The position numbers and the translations under genes were made by a program. Below, piece after piece: positions 1 to 6,108 of a stretch of 6,339 bases of DNA. The notes beneath the pieces were generated by a model. It searched no databases. It was not told where the DNA came from and saw only the letters and a list, made by a program, of their open reading frames with translations. Within the stretch, counting starts at the first letter, position 1. The number at the start of each line of letters is the position of its first letter. Origin of the DNA: an uncultured Bacteroidota bacterium (GTDB lineage Bacteria > Bacteroidota > Bacteroidia > Flavobacteriales > Flavobacteriaceae); contig CAIJFC010000128.1 of the NCBI GenBank assembly GCA_903819815.1, forward strand, positions 1-6,339. Direction: 5' to 3'.

Positions 1-354
1 CCTGATGCGTTCCAATTCATTAAAGACGTTGCGATTGATTGGGAAAATAGTATTTACTTAGAAGCGGAGCCAGGAGATTATATTACAGTTGCCCGAAAAG
101 CAAAAGGAACTAATAACTGGTTTATTGGAAATGTAAATGGAGAAACACCAAGAACATCAAACATTAAATTGGACTTTTTAGACAAAGGAAAAAAATATAC
201 TGCAACCATTTATACAGATGGAAAAGGCGCACATTATAAAACTAACCCTCAGTCGTATGTAATTCGTAAAATGAAAGTTACCAATACTACGAAAATTTCT
301 CAATTATCGGCTTCTGGCGGTGGTTATGCAATTAGTATTACTGAAAATAAATAA
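1..354 (+). CDS. susB: GH97 SusB-like alpha-glucosidase, C-terminal part (5' end outside window)
   Basis: This frame is open from the first base to the TAA at 352-354 and gives 117 residues, the last part of a longer protein. The segment matches the C-terminal beta-sandwich of glycoside hydrolase family 97: GDYITVARK (residues 25-33), then NWFIGNVNGE, a FLDKGKKYTATIYTDG strand pair, a KTNPQSYVIRK segment, and an LSASGGGYAI ending. GH97 proteins of this kind are about 700 residues and act in the periplasm; SusB of Bacteroides thetaiotaomicron releases glucose from maltooligosaccharides. The catalytic glutamates lie upstream of the window, so alpha-glucosidase rather than the related alpha-galactosidase activity is inferred from the amylase genes that follow. 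The next gene starts 12 bases after the stop, which suggests one operon. An ATG or TTG inside this stretch should not be taken as a start, because the homologous domain continues unbroken to base 1. Confidence 0.85.
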   Translation, partial: PDAFQFIKDVAIDWENSIYLEAEPGDYITVARKAKGTNNWFIGNVNGETPRTSNIKLDFLDKGKKYTATIYTDGKGAHYKTNPQSYVIRKMKVTNTTKISQLSASGGGYAISITENK

Positions 355-366
355 AATAAAATAATT

Positions 367-2202
367 ATGAAAAAGTACATTTTAGTTTTAGTAGTATTGT
401 TCAATTTCATTTCCCACGCACAAATTGACAAAGTTGAACCTCCATTTTGGTGGAGCGACATGAATTTATCAGAAGTTCAAATTATGTTTTATGGGAAAAA
501 TATTGCCCAAAATGAGGTTTCAGTTTCAAATGGGTTAACAATAAAAAGCATCCAAAAAACAGAAAATCCAAATTACTTGTTTGTTACCATTGACACGAAA
601 AATATAATGGCACAAGAATTTGCATTTACATTTAAAAATGGTAAAAAATCATTTACTCAAAACTATGCTGTAAAAGAAAGAAGAGAAAATTCAAAATACA
701 GAAAAAGCTACGATTCCTCAGATGTAATTTATTTAATTATGCCAGATCGTTTTGCCAATGGAAATCCAAACAACGACAACTCAAAATCTACGAAAGAAAT
801 TGCTAATCGTTCGCTTCCAGGCGGAAGACACGGTGGAGATATCGAAGGCTTGATTAAAAACCTAGACTATATCAAGGAATTAGGCGCTACAGCGGTTTGG
901 CCAACACCACTTTGTGAAGACAATGACGATAATTATTCTTATCACGGTTATGGCCAATCTGACGTTTATAAAATTGATCCTCGTTATGGAACTAATGAAG
1001 AATACGTTAAATTAAGTGCAGCATTGCACCAACGAGGCATGAAAAATATAATGGATTATGTGACGAATCACTGGGGTTGGAAACATTGGATGTACAATGA
1101 TTTACCAACTTATAATTGGATTCATCAATTCCCAGGATACTCTCAATCTAATTATAGAATGACAACGCAATTTGATAAAAATGCTTCGAAAGTGGATACA
1201 AAACAATGTATGGATGGATGGTTTGTTCCTTCCATGCCCGATTTAAATCAGTCGAATCCTTTGGTGTTAAATTACCTAACTCAAAATGCGATTTGGTGGA
1301 TCGAATATGCCGATTTAGATGGTTTTAGAGTTGATACTTACTCTTATAACGATAAAGAAGGAATTTCAAAATGGACGAAAGCAATAACCGATGAATACCC
1401 TCATTTTAACATTGTAGGAGAAGTTTGGATGCACGATCAAGCGCAAATGTCATATTGGCAAAAAGACAGTAAAATTGGTGCTATCCAAAGTTATAATTCA
1501 AATTTACCAAGTGTAATGGATTTTACTTTACACGATGCTATTGGAAATGTTTTTAACGAAGACCGCCAATCTTGGGATCGAGGAATGATTCAAGTGTATG
1601 ATAATTTTGCCAATGATTTCTTATATCCAAATCCGAATAATTTATTGGTTTTTGCTGAAAATCATGATACGGGAAGATTCAATGAAATTTATAAAAGTGA
1701 TTTCAAAAAATATCAAATGGCAATGACATTAATCGCAACCGTTCGAGGAATTCCGCAGCTTTATTATGGTTCAGAAATTGGAATGAAAGGCGATAAAGGA
1801 AAGGGTGATGCCGATATTCGAAGAGATTTTCCAGGTGGTTGGAATGGTGATGCAAACAATGCATTTACCAAACAAGGAAGAACTGCAGAACAACAAAAAT
1901 TCTTTGAATTCTCATCAAAATTATTCACTTGGAGAAAATCAAAAGAAGTAATTCATTCCGGAAAAACAACTCACTATGTGCCTGATAATAATGTTTATGT
2001 GTATTTCAGATACAATGAAAAAGAAACCGTGATGGTGATTATCAATAATAATTCTGAAAAACAAACTTTGAAAACCAATCGATTTAAAGAATCAATTCAA
2101 AATTTGAAATCAGGAAAAGAAGTGTTGTCAGGAACTACTTTTGACCTAAATAATACTATTGAAATCGAAGGTAAATCAGCCTTGATATTAGAATTGAAAT
2201 AA
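367..2202 (+). CDS. susA: Periplasmic GH13 cyclomaltodextrinase/neopullulanase (SusA-like)
   Basis: This 611-residue protein is a complete alpha-amylase-family (GH13) enzyme that hydrolyses cyclodextrins, pullulan or maltodextrins. Residues 1-18 form a signal peptide with predicted cleavage at SHA|Q19, so it should be periplasmic. Residues about 23-105 are the N-terminal beta-sandwich of cyclomaltodextrinases (PPFWWSDM near its start). The TIM barrel runs from about 117 to 510, and a C-terminal beta domain from about 525 to 611. Conserved regions are intact: GATAVWPTP (173-181), DYVTNH (230-235), GFRVD with nucleophile D323, GEVW with acid/base E352, ENHD with D434, and GIPQLYYGSE (461-470). 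The fifth region reads MPDLN (290-294), the form intermediate between the oligo-1,6-glucosidase and neopullulanase groups. Length and layout fit the Flavobacterium sp. 92 cyclomaltodextrinase. The start has no Shine-Dalgarno but an A/T-rich leader. The esterase gene follows after one base. Exact substrate preference cannot be read from sequence. Confidence 0.93.
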   Translation: MKKYILVLVVLFNFISHAQIDKVEPPFWWSDMNLSEVQIMFYGKNIAQNEVSVSNGLTIKSIQKTENPNYLFVTIDTKNIMAQEFAFTFKNGKKSFTQNYAVKERRENSKYRKSYDSSDVIYLIMPDRFANGNPNNDNSKSTKEIANRSLPGGRHGGDIEGLIKNLDYIKELGATAVWPTPLCEDNDDNYSYHGYGQSDVYKIDPRYGTNEEYVKLSAALHQRGMKNIMDYVTNHWGWKHWMYNDLPTYNWIHQFPGYSQSNYRMTTQFDKNASKVDTKQCMDGWFVPSMPDLNQSNPLVLNYLTQNAIWWIEYADLDGFRVDTYSYNDKEGISKWTKAITDEYPHFNIVGEVWMHDQAQMSYWQKDSKIGAIQSYNSNLPSVMDFTLHDAIGNVFNEDRQSWDRGMIQVYDNFANDFLYPNPNNLLVFAENHDTGRFNEIYKSDFKKYQMAMTLIATVRGIPQLYYGSEIGMKGDKGKGDADIRRDFPGGWNGDANNAFTKQGRTAEQQKFFEFSSKLFTWRKSKEVIHSGKTTHYVPDNNVYVYFRYNEKETVMVIINNNSEKQTLKTNRFKESIQNLKSGKEVLSGTTFDLNNTIEIEGKSALILELK

Positions 2203-2203
2203 T

Positions 2204-3145
2204 ATGAACCGAGTTGTAATTTACTTTCTATTGATGAACTTCTTGTCATTTGCACAAAGCAAAATGGAAATGATTGAACTTATTGACTCTAGTAAATTTG
2301 AAGGTAAAATATATAGAATTGAGAACTTCAAAACCAAATATATCAAACCCAGAACAGTTGATATTTGGGTTCCAACAAATTATTCTAAGGATAAAAAATA
2401 CAGTGTTCTTTACATGCACGATGGACAAATGCTTTTTGACGCAACCACTACTTGGAACAAACAAGAATGGATGGTTGACGATGTGTTGAGCAAATTAACT
2501 TCTGAAAATGAAATTGACGATGTTATTGTAGTGGCAATTTGGAATATTCCTGCCATTCGCCACGCCGATTTATTTCCGAAAAAACCACTTTTACAATTAA
2601 CTGAAGAAGAGCAAAAACTAATTTTTGAAAACGCTCATAAATTAGGTTATCAGTTCAATTTGGAAGACATCAATTCGGATAATTATTTGAAATTTATTGT
2701 TAAAGAGGTAAAGCCATTTGTCGATTCTAATTTTTCAGTTTTCACCGATGCCGATCACACTGCAATAATGGGTTCTAGTATGGGCGGATTGATTTCTATG
2801 TATGCCATTTGCGAATACCCGAAGGTTTTCAGCAAAGCCGCTTGCCTATCGACGCACTGGATTGGTTTTAGGGAATTTGATAATAATCCAATTCCTGAAA
2901 GTTTTTTTAAATATATGAGTGCCAATTTACCCGATCCAAAAAATCACAAGATTTATTTTGATTACGGAACAGAGACATTGGATGCTAGTTATTTAAAATA
3001 CGAATATCGTGTGGATGAAACAATGAAAGCAAAAGGATATAATCATCAAAATTCAAGAAACCTAAAATTTGAAGGTGAAAATCATTCTGAGGCTTCGTGG
3101 CAAAAGAGAATAAATATTCCCCTTGAATTTATGTTTGGAAAATAA
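2204..3145 (+). CDS. Exported alpha/beta-hydrolase, putative esterase (CE1 / enterochelin-esterase-like)
   Basis: This 313-residue protein belongs to the putative-esterase branch of the alpha/beta-hydrolase fold (Esterase D, Fes and CE1-type enzymes). Residues 1-17 look like a signal peptide with cleavage at SFA|Q18, so it is probably periplasmic. The family pattern is clear: TVDIWVPTNY (51-60), YSVLYMHDGQMLFD (66-79), AIWNIPAIRHADLFP (111-125), and the nucleophile elbow GSSMGG (190-195) with Ser192. A DYGTETLD segment (253-260) probably carries the acidic triad member, and GENH (291-294) supplies His294. All triad positions appear intact, so it should be an active enzyme. An acidic, probably helical insert at about 127-160 may form a cap. 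Its ATG starts one base after the cyclomaltodextrinase stop (TAATATG), which suggests translational coupling and places it firmly in the glucan operon. The substrate is unknown: an acyl or acetyl ester on sugars is a guess from family and context, and no glucan-binding module is present. Confidence 0.85.
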   Translation: MNRVVIYFLLMNFLSFAQSKMEMIELIDSSKFEGKIYRIENFKTKYIKPRTVDIWVPTNYSKDKKYSVLYMHDGQMLFDATTTWNKQEWMVDDVLSKLTSENEIDDVIVVAIWNIPAIRHADLFPKKPLLQLTEEEQKLIFENAHKLGYQFNLEDINSDNYLKFIVKEVKPFVDSNFSVFTDADHTAIMGSSMGGLISMYAICEYPKVFSKAACLSTHWIGFREFDNNPIPESFFKYMSANLPDPKNHKIYFDYGTETLDASYLKYEYRVDETMKAKGYNHQNSRNLKFEGENHSEASWQKRINIPLEFMFGK

Positions 3146-3159
3146 TTAAATTATAATAT

Positions 3160-4596
3160 ATGAAAAAGTTACTATTTACTACAATACTACTTTCGGCAAT
3201 CATTAGTTGCAAAAAAGAAAGTGCTGAAAAATCAAATTCAACACCACAAATCACTGAAATTACTACTGAAATTGAAGAAAATGCAGTAATTTATGAAGTA
3301 AATATCAGACAATATTCTGAAGAAGGAACGTTCAACGCATTCACCAAAGACATTCCGCAACTTAAAGAAATGGGAATTAAGATTCTTTGGGTTATGCCAA
3401 TATTTCCAATTTCGCAAACCAAAAGAAAAGCAACTGGTGGCGATGATAGCAAATTTGCATCTGAAATGCCCAAGGAAGAGCAATCAAAATACTTAGGAAG
3501 TTACTATGCCGTTTCCGATTTTAAGAACGTAAATCCTGAATTTGGAACTATCGAAGATTTCAGAAATTTGGTGAAAACCGCACACGAAAATGGCATTTAT
3601 GTGATCTTGGATTGGGTTCCAAACCACACGGGTTGGGATCATGTTTGGATCAAACAACATCCTGAATTTTATACCCATAACGAAAAAGGAGAAATCATAG
3701 ATCCTATCAATCCTGAAACAGGAAAAAGTTGGGGTTGGACCGATGTTGCCGACTTGAATTATGATAACAAAGGGCTTCGCGAAGCAATGTCGGGCGATAT
3801 GATGCATTGGATAAAAAACGAAAATATTGACGGCTTCCGTTGTGATGTAGCAGGAAATGTACCAACCGATTTTTGGGAGGAAACCATTCCAAAACTAAGA
3901 AAAGAAAAAAATATTTTCATGCTTGCTGAAGCTTGGCAACCTGAATTATTAAAATCAAATTTATTTGACATGTGCTATGGTTGGGAAACGCATCATATTA
4001 TGAATAGAATTGCTAAGGGAGAAAACACGGTTTCAAACTGGGATAAAAACATACTAGACAATTCTAAAAAATACGAAGCCAATGACATTTCAATGAATTT
4101 TGTTGATAATCATGATGAAAACTCTTGGAACGGAACTATGAAAAGCCGATTAGGAAATGCAGAAGAAACCATGACCGCTTTATCTTATTTAACTCCGGGA
4201 ATGCCTTTGGTTTATAGCGGTGACGAATATGGATTGGATAAAAGTTTGAAATTTTTCGAGAAAGATTCCTTTACAAAAGTAAAAGGTAAACAATGGGAAT
4301 GGAGAGTAAAATTAGGAAAACTTAAAAATGAAAATAAGGCTTTAAATGGCGGTAAAAAAGCAGCATCTTGCACTCGAATTTTAACTTCTGACGATTCAAA
4401 AATTCTAGCTTTTGCTAGAGCAAAAGAAAAAAATAAGGTAATTTTTGTTGGAAATTTATCAACAACAAATACTACATTCACCTCAGCTTTTGAAGGAAAA
4501 TTTACCGATTACATGACTGGTGAAAAAGTAAATTATTCAAAAAATCAAAAGTTGAATTTCAATCCTTGGGAATACAAAATTCTTATAGCAGATTAA
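3160..4596 (+). CDS. GH13 alpha-amylase lipoprotein (SusG-like role, no CBM58)
   Basis: This 478-residue GH13 enzyme should cut internal alpha-1,4 bonds of starch or maltodextrin. The N-terminus is a lipoprotein signal peptide with lipobox IIS|C17, followed by a short polar linker to about residue 40, so it is membrane-anchored. The tail after Cys (KKESAE) has lysine plus acidic residues, weakly like the Bacteroidota surface-export signal, so display on the cell surface is possible but unproven. The barrel starts near AVIYEVNIRQ (42-51). Conserved regions are GIKILWVMP (72-80), DWVPNH (151-156), VADLN (196-200), GFRCD with nucleophile D229, AEAW with acid/base E257, DNHD with D319, and GMPLVYSGDE (347-356). 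A loop with KATGGDD (90-96) is in the position of domain B, and a small C-terminal beta domain fills about 400-478. It is far shorter than B. thetaiotaomicron SusG (692 residues) and has no room for the CBM58 insertion. It is the last gene of the operon, 14 bases after the esterase gene and followed by a terminator. Confidence 0.92.
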   Translation: MKKLLFTTILLSAIISCKKESAEKSNSTPQITEITTEIEENAVIYEVNIRQYSEEGTFNAFTKDIPQLKEMGIKILWVMPIFPISQTKRKATGGDDSKFASEMPKEEQSKYLGSYYAVSDFKNVNPEFGTIEDFRNLVKTAHENGIYVILDWVPNHTGWDHVWIKQHPEFYTHNEKGEIIDPINPETGKSWGWTDVADLNYDNKGLREAMSGDMMHWIKNENIDGFRCDVAGNVPTDFWEETIPKLRKEKNIFMLAEAWQPELLKSNLFDMCYGWETHHIMNRIAKGENTVSNWDKNILDNSKKYEANDISMNFVDNHDENSWNGTMKSRLGNAEETMTALSYLTPGMPLVYSGDEYGLDKSLKFFEKDSFTKVKGKQWEWRVKLGKLKNENKALNGGKKAASCTRILTSDDSKILAFARAKEKNKVIFVGNLSTTNTTFTSAFEGKFTDYMTGEKVNYSKNQKLNFNPWEYKILIAD

Positions 4597-4615
4597 AAAA
4601 ATTCGAATACCAACT

Positions 4616-4648
4616 AAAAGCACAAATCCGTCTGGTTTGTGCTTTTTT
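4616..4648 (+). terminator. Rho-independent terminator of the amylase operon
   Basis: AAAAGCACAAA (4616-4626) pairs perfectly with TTTGTGCTTTT (4636-4646). Two further pairs, CC 4628-4629 with GG 4634-4635, form beyond a single bulged T and close a GTCT loop. The stem runs into six T residues (4643-4648). It begins 20 bases after the amylase stop, so it ends the glucan operon. A run of A residues upstream (4595-4601) might also allow some reverse-strand termination, but no convergent gene is present. Confidence 0.9.
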
Positions 4649-4668
4649 AATTTTAGCTTTGTACTTTG
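4636..4668 (+). promoter_or_regulatory. Candidate Bacteroidota-type promoter for the flavoprotein gene
   Basis: TAGCTTTG at 4654-4661 matches the TAnnTTTG minus-7 consensus of Bacteroidota exactly, but no TTG lies at the usual minus-33 distance. A second, overlapping box TACTTTG at 4662-4668 is one base short of the consensus, but has TTTG at 4636-4639, a 22-base spacing. Either would start transcription only a few bases before the ATG at 4680. The upstream element lies inside the 3' arm of the terminator, so one compact segment may end one unit and begin the next. Position and consensus support it; activity is inferred. Confidence 0.45.
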
Positions 4669-4679
4669 TAAAAGCAACT

Positions 4680-5888
4680 ATGAATCAGAATTTCGATATA
4701 CTAATTGTTGGTGGAGGTGCAGCCGGTTTTTTTACCGCTATTAACATTGTTGAAAAAAATCCTTCCTTGAAGGTGGCCATTTTAGAGCGTGGTTCTGAAG
4801 TTCTTAATAAAGTTAGAATATCTGGCGGAGGTCGATGCAACGTGACCCATGCGTGTTTTGAACCCAACGAATTAGTGAAATTTTATCCACGTGGCGAAAA
4901 AGAATTGCGAGGTCCGTTTCATCAATTTTGTTCTGGCGATACGGTAGAATGGTTTGAAAAACACGGCGTAGAACTAAAAATTGAAGCCGACGGACGCATG
5001 TTTCCCGTATCAAATTCTTCGCAAACCATTATAGATTGTTTTCAAGAGGCCACGAAAAAACTAGGAATTGCTGTACTTACGAATCAAAGCGTACAATCTG
5101 TTTTCAAAAAAGAAGCGCTTTGGAAAGTCGAAACACAATCGGAAACCTACCTTTCAGAAAAATTAATTTTGGCCACAGGCAGCAATCCTAAAGTATGGGA
5201 AATGCTACAAAATTTCGGACACGCGGTTGTTTCACCAGTTCCTTCCCTATTTACCTTCAACATAAAAGATCCTAGAATTAAAGCATTACCAGGAGTTTCA
5301 GCACTAGTTTCGGTTAAAGTCAGAGATACCAAACTCGAATCTTCAGGGCCACTTTTAATTACCCATTGGGGAATGTCGGGACCAGCTATTTTGAAACTAT
5401 CGGCTTGGGGTGCACGAATTTTACACGAAAAAAACTACCAATTTTCAGTTGCAATTAATTGGTTGAACGATATTGATACTGATGATGCGGAGAAAATTCT
5501 AAAAGAACTGAAAATAGAACAGGCTAAGAAAGCCGTTTCTAAAAAATCTCCTTTTGAATTAACCAACCGTTTATGGGAAAGTTTGGTGATGGCTTCTGGA
5601 ATTGATTCCGAAACAAAATGGGCCGATTTATCGAAAATCCAACTTCAAAATTTATCCAATCAGTTAACAAATGGCCTATTTCAAGTCAATGGAAAAAGTA
5701 CCTTCAAAGAAGAATTTGTTACTGCAGGCGGCATCGATTTGAAAGAAATCAACTTCAAAACCATGGAAAGCAAACTCCACGAAAATCTCTATTTTGCGGG
5801 CGAAATTGTAAATATCGATGCCGTAACTGGCGGTTATAATTTCCAAAATGCGTGGACAAGCGGATTCATTGTCGCCAATTCAATTTAA
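4680..5888 (+). CDS. HI0933/BaiN-family FAD-binding flavoprotein (NAD(P)/FAD-dependent oxidoreductase)
   Basis: This 402-residue protein belongs to the HI0933-like flavoprotein family (TIGR00275 type, also called BaiN/RdsA), which binds FAD through a Rossmann fold. It has no signal peptide and should be cytoplasmic. Visible motifs are the N-terminal dinucleotide site DILIVGGGAAGFF (6-18), a conserved Glu ending strand 2 (AILER, 33-37), the signature ISGGGRCNVTH (47-57), a second FAD-contact strand LILATG (162-167), GPLLITHWGMSGPAIL (223-238), and the C-terminal GEIVNIDAVTGGYNFQNAW (374-392). ATG 4680 is chosen because the family begins a few residues before the GGGAAG loop. The frame stays open back to 4566, but that would overlap the amylase gene and translate the terminator. 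Most members have no firm physiological substrate; BaiN is linked to bile-acid metabolism in gut clostridia, which does not transfer here. The terminator upstream and the unrelated function show that it is not part of the glucan operon. The length is normal and no key residue is obviously missing. Confidence 0.92.
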   Translation: MNQNFDILIVGGGAAGFFTAINIVEKNPSLKVAILERGSEVLNKVRISGGGRCNVTHACFEPNELVKFYPRGEKELRGPFHQFCSGDTVEWFEKHGVELKIEADGRMFPVSNSSQTIIDCFQEATKKLGIAVLTNQSVQSVFKKEALWKVETQSETYLSEKLILATGSNPKVWEMLQNFGHAVVSPVPSLFTFNIKDPRIKALPGVSALVSVKVRDTKLESSGPLLITHWGMSGPAILKLSAWGARILHEKNYQFSVAINWLNDIDTDDAEKILKELKIEQAKKAVSKKSPFELTNRLWESLVMASGIDSETKWADLSKIQLQNLSNQLTNGLFQVNGKSTFKEEFVTAGGIDLKEINFKTMESKLHENLYFAGEIVNIDAVTGGYNFQNAWTSGFIVANSI

Positions 5889-5903
5889 ATTTTTTTATCT
5901 TTT

Positions 5904-6000
5904 TGGAGCGAATTGTTCCCGCATTTTAGGAATTGTAATTCCCGCTATCGCCTATATCTCTTCACTGCGTTACGAGGATAACGGCTCTTTCGGGGCTAAA
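5904..6000 (+). repeat. Structured intergenic element, probably an interspersed Flavobacterium-type repeat
   Basis: This stretch begins with GGAGCGAATTGTTCCCGC (5905-5922) and ends with CGGGGCTAAA (5991-6000). It is richer in G+C than the flanks and codes for nothing convincing. It folds as a long imperfect hairpin. CCCG 5941-5944 pairs with CGGG 5991-5994, GCC 5950-5952 with GGC 5983-5985, TAT 5953-5955 with ATA 5978-5980, and TCTC 5957-5960 with GAGG 5974-5977 (one G-T pair), around a 13-base loop. The skeleton GGAGCG...TTCCCGCTATC...CTATATCT...GGAT...CGGGGCTA resembles an intergenic sequence I recall recurring in Flavobacterium genomes. That is recollection, not a search. A T-run at 6010-6015 follows, so it may also stop transcription of the flavoprotein gene. 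Confidence 0.5.
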
Positions 6001-6013
6001 GGAACACTCTTTT

Positions 6014-6046
6014 TTGTACTTTATATTAAGAGAAATTTATCCTTTG
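6014..6046 (+). promoter_or_regulatory. Weak promoter candidate upstream of the secreted-protein gene
   Basis: TTG at 6014-6016 lies 21 bases before TATCCTTTG (6038-6046). That resembles the Bacteroidota TTG / TAnnTTTG promoter but has three bases instead of two between TA and TTTG. It would give a leader of roughly 55 bases before the ATG at 6109. The match is imperfect and A+T-rich DNA yields such hits by chance, so this is only a candidate. Confidence 0.2.
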
Positions 6047-6108
6047 ATTAACAAGAAATTAGCAGGTAAAAAGGGCTTTACGATTTTTCATTTGGATATT
6101 TTTACAAA

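Noticed and set aside
1..354. Possibility that the first frame is a short independent protein starting at an internal codon
   Set aside because: GH97 C-terminal similarity continues unbroken to base 1, so this is the tail of a larger gene cut by the window edge.
2274..2489. A 71-codon + strand frame inside the esterase gene
   Set aside because: It is an out-of-frame shadow of the esterase coding sequence, and the esterase frame carries continuous family motifs through the same bases.
3493..3807. A 104-codon reverse-strand frame inside the lipoprotein amylase gene
   Set aside because: It lies wholly opposite a well-supported GH13 gene, has no domain character, and is expected from antisense reading of A+T-rich coding DNA. 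The other reverse-strand frames within the amylase, esterase and flavoprotein genes were dismissed for the same reason.
5882..5891. Palindrome AATTTAAATT around the flavoprotein stop codon
   Set aside because: It is all A/T and has no loop to fold, and such palindromes are expected by chance in this base composition.
5848..6051. A 67-codon + strand frame overlapping the end of the flavoprotein gene and the intergenic element
   Set aside because: It starts inside the flavoprotein gene in another frame and its residues come from the structured repeat. It has no recognisable domain and no initiation context.
6066..6086. Small hairpin GTAAA/TTTAC followed by a short T-run, resembling a terminator
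   Set aside because: The stem has only five pairs, four of them A-T, and the T-run is interrupted. It lies just upstream of a gene start, where a weak hairpin is likely to be chance.
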